Source of the DNA: a bacterium
GTDB taxonomy: Bacteria; Cyanobacteriota; Sericytochromatia; S15B-MN24; VGJW01
Direction of reading: 5' to 3'
NCBI GenBank assembly: GCA_021781555.1
Contig: JAJXWQ010000004.1
Location: 1-61,780, forward strand
DNA: 61,780 bases
The notes under the pieces are model-generated. The model was not told where the DNA came from. It made no database searches and was given only the letters and a program-made list of their open reading frames with translations. Position numbers and translations under genes: made by a program. Below, piece by piece: positions 41,629 to 50,276 of this stretch. Numbering within the stretch: the first letter of the stretch is position 1; every line of letters starts with the position of its first letter.

Positions 41629-43542
41629 GTGCAGCTAGATAGGGCTCTTTCCCGCGCGGCGGATCACCTGCTCGAGCGCCAGTCCGAGGACGGCTCCTGG
41701 GTTTACGAGCTGGGTTGCGATGTCTCGGTGACGGCCGAGTCTCTGTACCTGAGGCACCTTCTCGATCGGGTGGACCGGCATCGCCAGGAGGGGGTGGTCA
41801 AGTGGCTGCTGTCGCACCAACGTGCCGACGGGGCCTGGGCAATCTTCTTCGGCGGCCCCGCGGAGGTCAACGTGACGCTCAAGAGCTACCTGGCTCTGAA
41901 GCTTGCTGGCGTCCCGGAGGACTCCGAGCCGATGGTCAAGGCGCGCCAGGCGGTGTTGGCGATGGGGGGCGTCGAGGCATGCCATCTTTTCACCAAGATC
42001 TACCTGGCGTGGGGCGGCCTGTACTCGTGGGAGCGCCTTCCCCACATTCCGATCGAGATCCTGCGCCTGCCCAAGTGGCTTTTCAGCCGTTATGACCTGT
42101 CTTACTGGGCCCGCACGATTCTCGTGCCGCTCCTGGTCACCCTGGCGCACCGGCCGGTGTTCCCCGTCGGAGTGCGGATCGACGAGCTCGCGACAGAGCG
42201 TCCGGACGTCATCACGATGCCCTCGGGCTTGCCCAGGTGGCAAGAGAAACTGGTCTTCGCCGCCGAGGCGGTGCTCGAGCGGTACGGCCGCCAGCCTTTC
42301 AAGCCCTGGCGCAGGGCGGCGCTGTCCGAAGCCGAGCGCTGGACGGTCGATCGCTTTGCCGACTCCGATGGTCTGGGGGCGATCTGGCCCGCGATGGTCA
42401 ATGCGGCCGTGGCACTGATTTGCCAGGGGCATCGCCCCGATTCGCCGGCGCTGGTCGAGGCGCTCAAGCAGATCGACGCCCTCGAGCAGGAGGATTCCGC
42501 GGGCATCCGCGTCGAGCCGTGCGTTTCGCCCGTCTGGGATACGGTCTGGGTCATGATGGCCCTGCTCGAGGCGGGGCTCGATGGCGATCACCCGGCCCTC
42601 GAAAGGGCCGGGCGCTGGTTGCTCGATCGCCAGGCCCTCAAACCCGGAGACTGGGTGCATGGCGTCGAAGGGCGGCTCGCTCCGGGAGGCTGGTACTTCC
42701 AGTACCGCAACGAGTTCTATCCCGATGTGGACGATACGGCGGTAGCCTTGATGGTGCTCGAGCGCCTTGGCATGGCCGATGAACCCGAGGTCCAGCGCCG
42801 GATCCAGCTGGGTCGCGACTGGATCGTGGGCATGCAGAACCGTGACGGGGGCTGGGGGGCGTTCGATCGGACGCCGCGGCGTCGCGAGTGGCTCAACGCC
42901 TTTTCCTGGGCCCGGCCTTTCGACGGAGCGCTGCTCGATCCCTCGACCGCCGATGTCTCGGCGCGTTGCCTCGAGGCGCTCGCCCGCCACGGTGAGGGCC
43001 GAACTCCCGTCGCGGCGCGCGCCATGCGTTACCTGAGCAGCGAGCAGGAGCCGGACGGAGCGTGGTTCGGGCGCTGGGGCGTCAACTACGTCTACGGCAC
43101 CTGGTCGGTTCTGTCGGCCCTCGGAGCGCAGGGCCAGCAGATCGGCGAGCGGGTCGTCGACCGCGGGGTCGGCTACCTCGAGGCCACGCAGCTCTCCGAC
43201 GGCGGGTGGGGAGAGACCTGCGAAACCTACACGGTGCCCGTTTCCAGGGGAAGCGGACCGAGCACGCCGTCGCAGACCGCCTGGGCATTGCTGGGATTGC
43301 ACGCGGTCGGCGCGGGCGATCGCCCGGCCGCAGCCGGAGGGCTTTCCTACCTGCTCGAGCGCCAGACCCGGGAGGGCTCGTGGCACGAGGAGGACTACAC
43401 GGGCGCCGGATTCCCGCGGGTCTTTTACCTGCAGTACGGCGGCTACTCCGAGATCTTCCCCACCCTGGCCCTGGCGCGCTATCGCCAGCTGGTGGCGCGC
43501 GGCGCCCTGGACACGACGGCTTTCCGGGAGGCGCTGGTTTGA
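41629..43542 (+). CDS. shc: Squalene-hopene cyclase
   Basis: 637 residues, the usual length. Cyclises squalene to hopene. The acid-catalyst motif DVDD is at 366-369, and several QW-type repeats (QSEDGSW, QNRDGGWGAF, QLSDGGWGE, QTREGSWHEE) are distributed as expected. Membrane-associated monotopic enzyme. The start is GTG 41629 with AAGGGGG upstream, 10 bases after hpnH; its TGA overlaps the hpnA start (TTGA). It supplies the substrate of HpnH encoded just upstream. Confidence 0.97.
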   Translation: MQLDRALSRAADHLLERQSEDGSWVYELGCDVSVTAESLYLRHLLDRVDRHRQEGVVKWLLSHQRADGAWAIFFGGPAEVNVTLKSYLALKLAGVPEDSEPMVKARQAVLAMGGVEACHLFTKIYLAWGGLYSWERLPHIPIEILRLPKWLFSRYDLSYWARTILVPLLVTLAHRPVFPVGVRIDELATERPDVITMPSGLPRWQEKLVFAAEAVLERYGRQPFKPWRRAALSEAERWTVDRFADSDGLGAIWPAMVNAAVALICQGHRPDSPALVEALKQIDALEQEDSAGIRVEPCVSPVWDTVWVMMALLEAGLDGDHPALERAGRWLLDRQALKPGDWVHGVEGRLAPGGWYFQYRNEFYPDVDDTAVALMVLERLGMADEPEVQRRIQLGRDWIVGMQNRDGGWGAFDRTPRRREWLNAFSWARPFDGALLDPSTADVSARCLEALARHGEGRTPVAARAMRYLSSEQEPDGAWFGRWGVNYVYGTWSVLSALGAQGQQIGERVVDRGVGYLEATQLSDGGWGETCETYTVPVSRGSGPSTPSQTAWALLGLHAVGAGDRPAAAGGLSYLLERQTREGSWHEEDYTGAGFPRVFYLQYGGYSEIFPTLALARYRQLVARGALDTTAFREALV

Positions 43543-44531
43543 GCGAGGCTCCCGTCGTCGTGACCGGGGCCACGGGGTTCGTCGGGGGGGCGGTGGCCCG
43601 GGCTCTGGTCGCCCAGGGCCAGCGGGTACGCGTCGTGGTGCGTCGCGGTGCCGACCTGGCCAACCTCGAAGGCCTGTCGGTCGAGCGCGCCCTCGGGGAC
43701 GTCTGCGATGCCGAATCCATGCGCGCGGCCCTTGTCGGAGCGCGGGGCCTGTATCACGTGGCGGCGCGCTATAGCCTCTGGAGCCGCGATGCGGGAGACA
43801 TGTACCGCTCGAATGTCGAAGGCACGCGGACCGTCTTGCAGGCGGCGCTCGAGGCGGGGGTGGAGCGGGTGGTCTACACCAGTTCGGTCGGTACCCTCGG
43901 CATCCCGGCAACGGGATCCGGGACGGAAGACACTCCCGTGGCGATCACCGACATGGTCGGCGCGTACAAGCGCAGCAAGTTCATGGCCGAGGCGGTTAGC
44001 CGGGAGTTCGTCTCCCGAGGCCTGCCCGTCGTGATCGTCAATCCATCGACGCCCATCGGGGCCCGCGACCTCAAGCCGACGCCCACGGGTCAGGTGGTGG
44101 TGGATTTCTTGCGCGGTCGCATGCCCGCCATCGTAGAGACGGGGCTCAACTACGTGAGCGTCGAGGACGTGGCGACGGGGCATCTTTTGGCCTACGAACG
44201 GGGCGAGGTGGGGCGCCGTTACATCCTCGGCAACCAGAACCTGTCGCTGGGCGAGTTCCTGGGTCTGGTTGCGGAGGCTTCCAGCCGCCGCCCGCCCCGC
44301 TTCAAGGTCCCGCTCTTCGTGGCCTTGGCCGCAGGGATGGTGAGCGAGGCGGCGAGCTACGTGACCGGGAAGAAGCCGCAGGCCCCGATCGCCGGGGTGC
44401 TGATGGCGCGCAAGAAGATGTACTTCGATGCCTCGCGGGCGGTGCAAGAACTCGAGCTGCCGCAGACTCCGGTCCTGGTCGCGGTGCAGCAGGCCGTGCG
44501 CTGGTTTTTCGACAACGGGTACGCCCGGTGA
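43539..44531 (+). CDS. hpnA: HpnA, hopanoid-associated NAD-dependent sugar epimerase/dehydrogenase
   Basis: 330 residues, extended short-chain dehydrogenase. GATGFVGGAVARAL nucleotide loop at the N-terminus, active-site YKRSKFMAE (YxxxK), and NPSTPIGARDLKPTPTGQ, characteristic of HpnA. It probably acts on the hopanoid side chain or sugar. The start is TTG 43539, overlapping the shc stop by 4 bases with GGGAGG in the shc end; its stop overlaps the next start (GTGA). Confidence 0.94.
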   Translation: MSEAPVVVTGATGFVGGAVARALVAQGQRVRVVVRRGADLANLEGLSVERALGDVCDAESMRAALVGARGLYHVAARYSLWSRDAGDMYRSNVEGTRTVLQAALEAGVERVVYTSSVGTLGIPATGSGTEDTPVAITDMVGAYKRSKFMAEAVSREFVSRGLPVVIVNPSTPIGARDLKPTPTGQVVVDFLRGRMPAIVETGLNYVSVEDVATGHLLAYERGEVGRRYILGNQNLSLGEFLGLVAEASSRRPPRFKVPLFVALAAGMVSEAASYVTGKKPQAPIAGVLMARKKMYFDASRAVQELELPQTPVLVAVQQAVRWFFDNGYAR

Positions 44532-45955
44532 GCGCCCTTGCAGATCCCGCCGCGGGGGCGATCGCCGTCGTGGCCGCGATGCGCCGGGAGGTCGCGCCGC
44601 TGATCGACCAGCTGCAGGGTCGTCGTCGCCTCGATATCTCCGGCTTGCGTGGCTGGAGCGGCCGCATCGCTCGGCGCGAGGTGGTCGTCGTGGTTTGCGG
44701 AGTCGGGCCGCAGAGGGCGGCAGCTGCCGCCGGGTGCCTCCTGCGAGCGCGACCCGATCTCGAACTGGTCGTTTCGGCCGGCTATGCGGGCGGCCTGGCC
44801 GAGGATCTCGACACGGGTGACGTGGTCATCGCCACCGCGGTCATTCTGGACTCCGACTCGGTTCCCTGCGATGCGGGGCGGGTCGCGGCGCTGGCAGCCT
44901 GGACCGGGGCCCGGACGGCCGCCGTGGTCACGGTGGCGCGGGCAGCTTCGACCCCCGAGGCCAAGGCCGCGCTTCGCGAGATCTCCGGGGCCGCCGTCGT
45001 GGACATGGAGGCCTTCGCGGTCGGGCGCGCCGCCAGCGCCGCCGGCGTGTCCTTTCTTGCTATCAAGGTCGTGCTCGACGGGGCCGGCGAGACGCTGTCG
45101 CTGGCCCCTGCCGCCTGGCCGCGCCTGGCGCGCGCCGCGAGCCTCGGCAGCCGGCAGCTCTTCGACGCGCTGATGCACCTGCTGGGGCGCGGTCCGGTGC
45201 GTCCCTGGTGGCGGGCCCTGGGTTTGGCCGTACGCGGGATCTTCCGGCTCGGGGACGAGCGGCGGTACGCCTTTCGCTACTTCGCCGAGGCCCCGGCGGT
45301 CGAGGGGCTGGACGATCTGCCGCCTGGCCCCAAGATCCTGGCCTGCAACCACCAGAGCTGGCTGGATGTGTGCCTGGTCTATGCGGCGGCCCCGTGCCGC
45401 GTGCACTGGGTGGCCAAGGCGGAGCTGTTCGGGCCCCGCCTCCTGCGGTGGTTCCTGAAGAACGTGGGGGCGATCCCGCTCGATCGCGCCCGGGCCAGGA
45501 GCCTGGCTGCCTACGCGACGGTCCTCGCTCGCGGGGGCACGGTCGTGATCTTTCCCGAGGGTACGATCCCCGGCGAGGAGGATCTGCCCCGTTCTGCGGT
45601 CGATCCCGAGACCGGGCTTCTACCGGGCCGTACCGGCGCCGTCAGGCTGGCCCTGGAGACGGGCGTGCCGCTGATCCCGGTGGGCATCTCGGGAACGGGT
45701 CTGGCTCTGCCCCCCGAGGCCGCTCCGCACCTGCAGCAGTTCCCGCTGCCTCGGCGGGGCGTGCGCCTGGCCCTCCGCTTCGGGGCTCCGCTCGATCTCT
45801 CGCCGCGGCGCGACGGGAGCGAAAACGTTCGCCAGGCCACCGAGCGGCTCATGCGGAGCATCGCGTCGCTCGTCGACCCCGAAGATATTGCCCGTGCCCG
45901 ACAGTACTCCCGCCCGCAGCCCGATCCACTCGCGGCTCCTTCGCTCGTCCCGTAG
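44528..45955 (+). CDS. hpnG: HpnG nucleosidase/phosphorylase fused to a PlsC-type acyltransferase
   Basis: 475 residues in one frame. Residues 1-~215 are the hopanoid-associated phosphorylase HpnG, which releases adenine from adenosyl-hopane to give ribosyl-hopane; the family segments VVVCGVGPQRAA and VVDMEAFAVGR (157-167) are present. Residues ~225-450 are a lysophospholipid-acyltransferase domain with HQSWLD (catalytic His275 and Asp280), IPLDRAR, FPEGT (342-346) and PLIPVGI. Normally these are separate proteins. The GTG start overlaps hpnA by 4 bases and hpnC follows 13 bases later. The fusion suggests acylation of a hopanoid or of membrane lipid coupled to hopanoid synthesis. Confidence 0.9.
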   Translation: MSALADPAAGAIAVVAAMRREVAPLIDQLQGRRRLDISGLRGWSGRIARREVVVVVCGVGPQRAAAAAGCLLRARPDLELVVSAGYAGGLAEDLDTGDVVIATAVILDSDSVPCDAGRVAALAAWTGARTAAVVTVARAASTPEAKAALREISGAAVVDMEAFAVGRAASAAGVSFLAIKVVLDGAGETLSLAPAAWPRLARAASLGSRQLFDALMHLLGRGPVRPWWRALGLAVRGIFRLGDERRYAFRYFAEAPAVEGLDDLPPGPKILACNHQSWLDVCLVYAAAPCRVHWVAKAELFGPRLLRWFLKNVGAIPLDRARARSLAAYATVLARGGTVVIFPEGTIPGEEDLPRSAVDPETGLLPGRTGAVRLALETGVPLIPVGISGTGLALPPEAAPHLQQFPLPRRGVRLALRFGAPLDLSPRRDGSENVRQATERLMRSIASLVDPEDIARARQYSRPQPDPLAAPSLVP

Positions 45956-45968
45956 AATCAGCATTCCG

Positions 45969-46871
45969 ATGAGTCTAGCCACCTTCGTGCAAGGTTCCTC
46001 CAACCCCGCTGCCGACCCCACGGCCGCAGATGCGGCTTGCCGCGCGCTGGCGGGTTCGCACTACGAGAACTTCGATGTCGTGGGGATTCTCGTCCCCAAG
46101 GACCTGCGCGCGCACCTGGCCCGACTCTACGCCTTCTGCCGGCACACGGACGACCTTGGCGACGAGGGCGGTGCCAGCGTCGAAGAGCGCCTGGACGCAC
46201 TGACAGCGTGGTCCGAGGATCTCGAGCGCTGCTGGGGAGGCCAGCCCGAGCACCCGTATCTGGTCGCACTGGCCCATTCGGTCCGCGAGCTGGAGCTCCC
46301 CCGCGAGCCGTTCTTCCGCCTCGTCGAGGCCAACCGCATGGACCAGCGGAAGACCTCCTACGACACCTTCGCGGATCTCAGGTACTACTGCCGCCATTCT
46401 GCCGATCCGGTCGGCGAGATGGTGCTGCACTCGGTAGGGGCGGCGACACCCGAGACCATCGCCCTGTCCGACTCGATCTGCACCGGGCTGCAGCTGGCCA
46501 ACTTCTGGCAGGATGTGCGCGTCGACCGCGACAAGGGGCGCAGGTACATCCCGCAAGAGGACCTGGCGAGGTTCGGCGTGAGCGAGAGCGATCTCGCCAG
46601 CCCGATCGCCAGCGACGCGTTCCGGCGGCTCGTCGAGTTCGAGGTCGAGCGTGCGCGCCAGCTGCTGCTGGCTGGAACCCCGCTCGTCAAGCTTGCGCCC
46701 GGGGGAGTGCGCCCCGCGCTGGGCGGATTCGTCCGCGGCGGTCTGGCGATCCTCGACCGGATCGAAAAGCAACGTTACGACGTCCTGGCGCGCCGACCGG
46801 AGGTCTCCCGGCTCGCCAAGGTGGGGATCGCCGTCCGCACGCTGGCCGCGCAGGCGATCGGTGGATGGTGA
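45969..46871 (+). CDS. hpnC: Hydroxysqualene synthase HpnC
   Basis: 300 residues. Squalene/phytoene-synthase fold. Asp-rich motif DDLGDE near residue 60 and the second motif NFWQDVRVDRDKGRRYIP. In the HpnCDE route HpnC converts presqualene diphosphate to hydroxysqualene. ATG 45969 is preferred over an upstream frame that is Ser/Arg-rich and unlike the family. It follows the hpnG fusion by 13 bases and precedes hpnD by 34. Confidence 0.94.
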   Translation: MSLATFVQGSSNPAADPTAADAACRALAGSHYENFDVVGILVPKDLRAHLARLYAFCRHTDDLGDEGGASVEERLDALTAWSEDLERCWGGQPEHPYLVALAHSVRELELPREPFFRLVEANRMDQRKTSYDTFADLRYYCRHSADPVGEMVLHSVGAATPETIALSDSICTGLQLANFWQDVRVDRDKGRRYIPQEDLARFGVSESDLASPIASDAFRRLVEFEVERARQLLLAGTPLVKLAPGGVRPALGGFVRGGLAILDRIEKQRYDVLARRPEVSRLAKVGIAVRTLAAQAIGGW

Positions 46872-46905
46872 GGCTCGGCATGCTGCGACTGGTGGGGATA
46901 CGGTG

Positions 46906-47802
46906 ATGCAGGTCCTCGAGTCCCCGGTACGGCCTGCGGTCTCGCTGGACGAGGCCCGGCGCCACTGCCGCGATCTCACCTGGCGGTCGGCCAAGAACTT
47001 CTTCTATGCCTTCTTGTTCCTGTCGACCGAGCAGCGGGAAGCGGCCTTCGCCATCTACGCCTTCTGCCGCGTGGCCGACGATCTGGCCGACGACGAGAGC
47101 CGGCCCCCCACCGAGCGGCTGGAGGCCCTGGCGCGCTACGAGACCGATCTCGACGCCTGCCTGGCGGGTCGGCCGGTCGCCGATCCGGTCTTCGTCGCCC
47201 TGCGCGCGGTACTCGACCGGGTGGCGGTGCCCGAGCGTGGATTCCGCCTGATGCTCGAAGGGGTGCGCCAGGATCTCGTCGTCGACCGCTACCGGACCTT
47301 CGACGAGCTGGCGGATTACTGCTTCAAGGTCGCTTCGACCGTCGCCCTGTTGCTGATGCCCGTCTTCGATCCGCAGCGACCGGGGGACTACGAGCCTTAC
47401 GTGCGAGCCGGGGGGGTGGCCGTCCAGCTCACGAACATCCTGCGCGATATCAAGGAGGATGCTGCGCGGGGGCGAATCTACCTGCCTGCAGACGACATGG
47501 CGCAGTTCGGCGTGGACGATGCGATGGTGCTGAGTGGCGAGCCTACCGAGCCCTTGCGCTTGCTCATCGCCTTCGAGGTCGAGCGGGCCGAGCGCCTGTA
47601 CGACGAGGCCGAACGCCTGGTCACACCTCGCGATCGCCAGAATCAGATCGTGCTCGAGACCTCGCGGACCTTGTACCGACGCCTGCTGTCGCGCATCCGC
47701 GATCGCCGCTACGACGTGTTTTCTTGCCGGGTCGCGCTCTCGCCGCTGCGCAAGCTGCAGATCTCCCTGGGAGTCCGCATCCGCGGCTGGATCGGGCGGT
47801 GA
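46906..47802 (+). CDS. hpnD: Presqualene diphosphate synthase HpnD
   Basis: 298 residues. Condenses two farnesyl diphosphates into presqualene diphosphate. Motifs ADDLADDESR and QLTNILRDIKEDAARGRIYLP, with the conserved YAFCR start helix. ATG 46906 (or GTG 46903) has GGGGA (46894-46898) upstream. It is in order hpnC-hpnD-hpnE, the standard squalene route that avoids squalene synthase. Confidence 0.94.
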   Translation: MQVLESPVRPAVSLDEARRHCRDLTWRSAKNFFYAFLFLSTEQREAAFAIYAFCRVADDLADDESRPPTERLEALARYETDLDACLAGRPVADPVFVALRAVLDRVAVPERGFRLMLEGVRQDLVVDRYRTFDELADYCFKVASTVALLLMPVFDPQRPGDYEPYVRAGGVAVQLTNILRDIKEDAARGRIYLPADDMAQFGVDDAMVLSGEPTEPLRLLIAFEVERAERLYDEAERLVTPRDRQNQIVLETSRTLYRRLLSRIRDRRYDVFSCRVALSPLRKLQISLGVRIRGWIGR

Positions 47803-47845
47803 GCCCTCGCGGGCTTCGCTCGAGCGATCGCCCTCCTGGCGCGAC

Positions 47846-49369
47846 TTGAACCAAAAGGCGGTAGCTACGAGTCGGATCGCAAGACGGCCCCCCAGGACGC
47901 TCGTCGTCGGGGGCGGGTTCGCCGGGCTGGCGGCCGCCACGGCACTGGTCGACCGCGGCCACGATACGCAGCTCGTCGAGCGCCGTCCGTTCCTGGGCGG
48001 CAAGGTATTCTCGTTCTACGATCCCGCAGCCGGCCATGCCGTGGACAATGGCCAGCACGCCTTCCTTTCGGCCTACCGCAATACCATGGCCCTGCTCGAC
48101 CGGTGGGGCGCGGGCCACCGGGTGGCCTTCGGCCGTCGGCTCGAGATGGTCTTCATGGAGGCGCCGGGCCGCGCTCGGAGGTTCGCCGGGACGGGCCTCC
48201 CCGCGCCGCTGCACCTGCTCGGGGCCCTGCTTCGCTTCGAAGCGCTTCCGGTCCGGGATCGTCTGGCGATGGCCCGGCCGGCGCTGGACCTCCTGGCGCT
48301 GGATGCCGCCGGCCGTCGGGAGCTCGACGCGATGAGCTTCGCGGCTTGGCTGTCCCGACACGACCAGAGCCCCCAAGCCGTCGCAGCCTTCTGGGAACCG
48401 CTGGCGCTCGCGGCGGTCAACGGTTCGCCGCAGGAAGTCAGCGCCTACATGGCCCTGCAGGTGCTCGCGCTCGGCTTTCTGGGGAGCGAGCGGACGAGCC
48501 ATCTGGGGTTCGCGACCGAGGGGCTGTCCGCCCTGGTAGAACCTTTCGTGCCGTACTTCACGGCCCGCGGCGGCGAGCTCCTTGCGAGGCGGGAGGTGCA
48601 AGCCGTGCGGGAGGCTGGCGAGCGCTCGGATGGTTTCCGGTGGGTGGTGGAGTTCCGCGACGGTGACACGCTGGCCGCCGACTCGGTCGTGCTGGCAGTA
48701 CCCCACTGGCGCCTGGCGCGGCTCGTCGATCCGCAGCTCCGGCAGCGGGCCGGCCTCACGGCGAGCGAGGGCCTGGCAGCGGCGCCCATCGTGTCCATCC
48801 AGATCGTGCTGGATCGGCCCGTGGTCGAGCATGCTGCCGTGGCGTTGCTCGCCAGTCCGATCCACTGGGTCTTCGCCGCCGGCCGGCTGCGGTCCGACGC
48901 GCCGCCCGGGGCCCTGGCCCTGACCGTCAGCGCCGGACGCGAGCTCGCCACCCTGCCCCAGGACGAGGTCGCCGCGATCGCCCGGCGGGAGCTCGAACGC
49001 TTCTTCCCCTCGGCGCGCGGGGCGCAGGTTCTGGCGTGCCGCGTGATCAAGGAGATGGATGCCACCCTTTCCTGTGCCCCGGGGAGCGAGGCCCTGCGGC
49101 CCGCGCAGGAGACGATCCTGCCGGGTCTGGCGGTGGCGGGAGCCTGGACCCGGACCGGCTTGCCGGGGACGATCGAGGGCGCGGTCATGAGCGGCCTGCT
49201 CGCGGTGGAGGCGATCGAGCGGGAGCGAGGCCAGGCTTGCTCGCTGGCGCAGCCCCTGTCGGATCCAGGGGGGGCCGCGCTGCTGGCCCGCTGGGTCGGG
49301 CGGGCTCTGGGACGGCGTGCGGCCCCTGTCGAGTCCCTGCTCGAGCGTAACGAGACCTGTTCAAAGTGA
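47846..49369 (+). CDS. hpnE: Hydroxysqualene dehydroxylase HpnE
   Basis: 507 residues. FAD-dependent amine-oxidase/phytoene-desaturase-like fold; reduces hydroxysqualene to squalene. Dinucleotide loop VVGGGFAGLAAATALVDRG, then ERRPFLGGKVFSF, DNGQHAFLSAYRNT and the C-terminal FAD site AGAWTRTGLPGTIEGAVMSG. I use TTG 47846 as start, the only one between the hpnD stop and the FAD loop that avoids the upstream Arg/Ser-rich frame; it is tentative. Last gene of the operon; a CTAG repeat follows. Confidence 0.92.
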   Translation: MNQKAVATSRIARRPPRTLVVGGGFAGLAAATALVDRGHDTQLVERRPFLGGKVFSFYDPAAGHAVDNGQHAFLSAYRNTMALLDRWGAGHRVAFGRRLEMVFMEAPGRARRFAGTGLPAPLHLLGALLRFEALPVRDRLAMARPALDLLALDAAGRRELDAMSFAAWLSRHDQSPQAVAAFWEPLALAAVNGSPQEVSAYMALQVLALGFLGSERTSHLGFATEGLSALVEPFVPYFTARGGELLARREVQAVREAGERSDGFRWVVEFRDGDTLAADSVVLAVPHWRLARLVDPQLRQRAGLTASEGLAAAPIVSIQIVLDRPVVEHAAVALLASPIHWVFAAGRLRSDAPPGALALTVSAGRELATLPQDEVAAIARRELERFFPSARGAQVLACRVIKEMDATLSCAPGSEALRPAQETILPGLAVAGAWTRTGLPGTIEGAVMSGLLAVEAIERERGQACSLAQPLSDPGGAALLARWVGRALGRRAAPVESLLERNETCSK

Positions 49370-49375
49370 GACGAG

Positions 49376-49482
49376 CCCTGCTTTGGGCAGTTTGAACGGG
49401 GCCCTCTGCGCGGTCGCTTCGCTGCGCAACCGGGCCCCGTTTGACTCATCGGGCCCGATCCATTCAAACCGGAGCACTCTAA
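49376..49482 (-). repeat. CTAG repeat copy 10, ending on the ABC permease stop codon
   Basis: Reverse-oriented. The CTAA boundary (49479-49482) contains the minus-strand permease TAG (complement of 49479-49481). The outer stem pairs perfectly (AACGGGGCCC/GGGCCCCGTT); one base is deleted near the end and the hpnE-side end is degenerate. It lies between the convergent hpnE and ABC permease genes. Confidence 0.9.
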
Positions 49483-50276
49483 ATGGCCAGGGCCCGCCGT
49501 TTGAACGCCTGCCAGCCCGCCAGGAGCGCCACCACCGATACCCCCAGAGGGACGCAGAAGCTCGTGGCGCGGACGGCATGCCCCGCCAGGGCATCGAAGG
49601 GGCGAAAGTAGGCGAAGAGCGAGATCCCCACGATCGCCCGCGCAGGAGCCCACATTTGGGCCAAGAGCGAGAGGATCTGGCTGGCGGCCGAGAACCCGAT
49701 CCCGAAGGCGTAGACCCTTCCGGCCTCGCGGGTCAGGGCAGAGACCGCCAGGCAGATCGAGCCGATCGCGACGAAGAGCAGCCAGGCTTCCACCGCCGCC
49801 AGCAGGATGCCGCGGCCGCCCCCGGCGGGAAGATCCCCGAGCCTCCAGGATCCGATGCCAAAGGCCGCGGCCCCGGCTCCCACGACCAGGGCTTCGCCCA
49901 GGACGATGGCCAGGGCCCTGGCGGAGAAGTAGCCGGTGCGAGAGACCGGTGTGGCCAGAACCCAGGCGAGCGTTCCGCGTTCGATCTCCCCGGCGATCGC
50001 GGATCCGGCGGCCGCGATCGGCCAGGCCAGGGCCAGGGCGAGCCAGACCGGGTGCTGGAACGCCCAGGACAAAAAGCCTTCCGGACGGTCTATCGGAGCT
50101 GCCGTCAGCAGCATCCGCACGAAGGATGGGAGGAGCCGCTCCACGAGGGCCGCCTGGGCCCGAAAGGACGGGAAGATCGCCGTCAGGAGCGCGGAGAAGC
50201 CGGCCAGCGCCAGGCCGAGGCCTCCCAGGATCCAGCGCGCCTCGAACAGCGAGCGGCGGAAGACGGCGAGGCTCAC
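49479..50276 (-). CDS. ABC transporter permease (ABC-2 type)
   Basis: 265 residues with about six hydrophobic helices, as in ABC-2 exporters (for example LALALAWPIAAAGSAIAG, EIERGTLAWVLATPVSRTGYF). The 'EIERGT...ATPVSR' loop is a family hallmark. The start is GTG 50276, overlapping the ATPase stop by 4 bases. It is the last gene of the fni operon. The stop codon TAG is on the boundary of copy 10. Substrate unknown; position suggests lipid or surface-polymer export. Confidence 0.88.
   Translation of the reverse strand: MSLAVFRRSLFEARWILGGLGLALAGFSALLTAIFPSFRAQAALVERLLPSFVRMLLTAAPIDRPEGFLSWAFQHPVWLALALAWPIAAAGSAIAGEIERGTLAWVLATPVSRTGYFSARALAIVLGEALVVGAGAAAFGIGSWRLGDLPAGGGRGILLAAVEAWLLFVAIGSICLAVSALTREAGRVYAFGIGFSAASQILSLLAQMWAPARAIVGISLFAYFRPFDALAGHAVRATSFCVPLGVSVVALLAGWQAFKRRALAI

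Noticed and set aside
41635-43911. Minus-strand frame of 758 codons.
   Set aside because: Antisense to squalene-hopene cyclase and hpnA, with Arg/Pro/His-rich composition and no family match.
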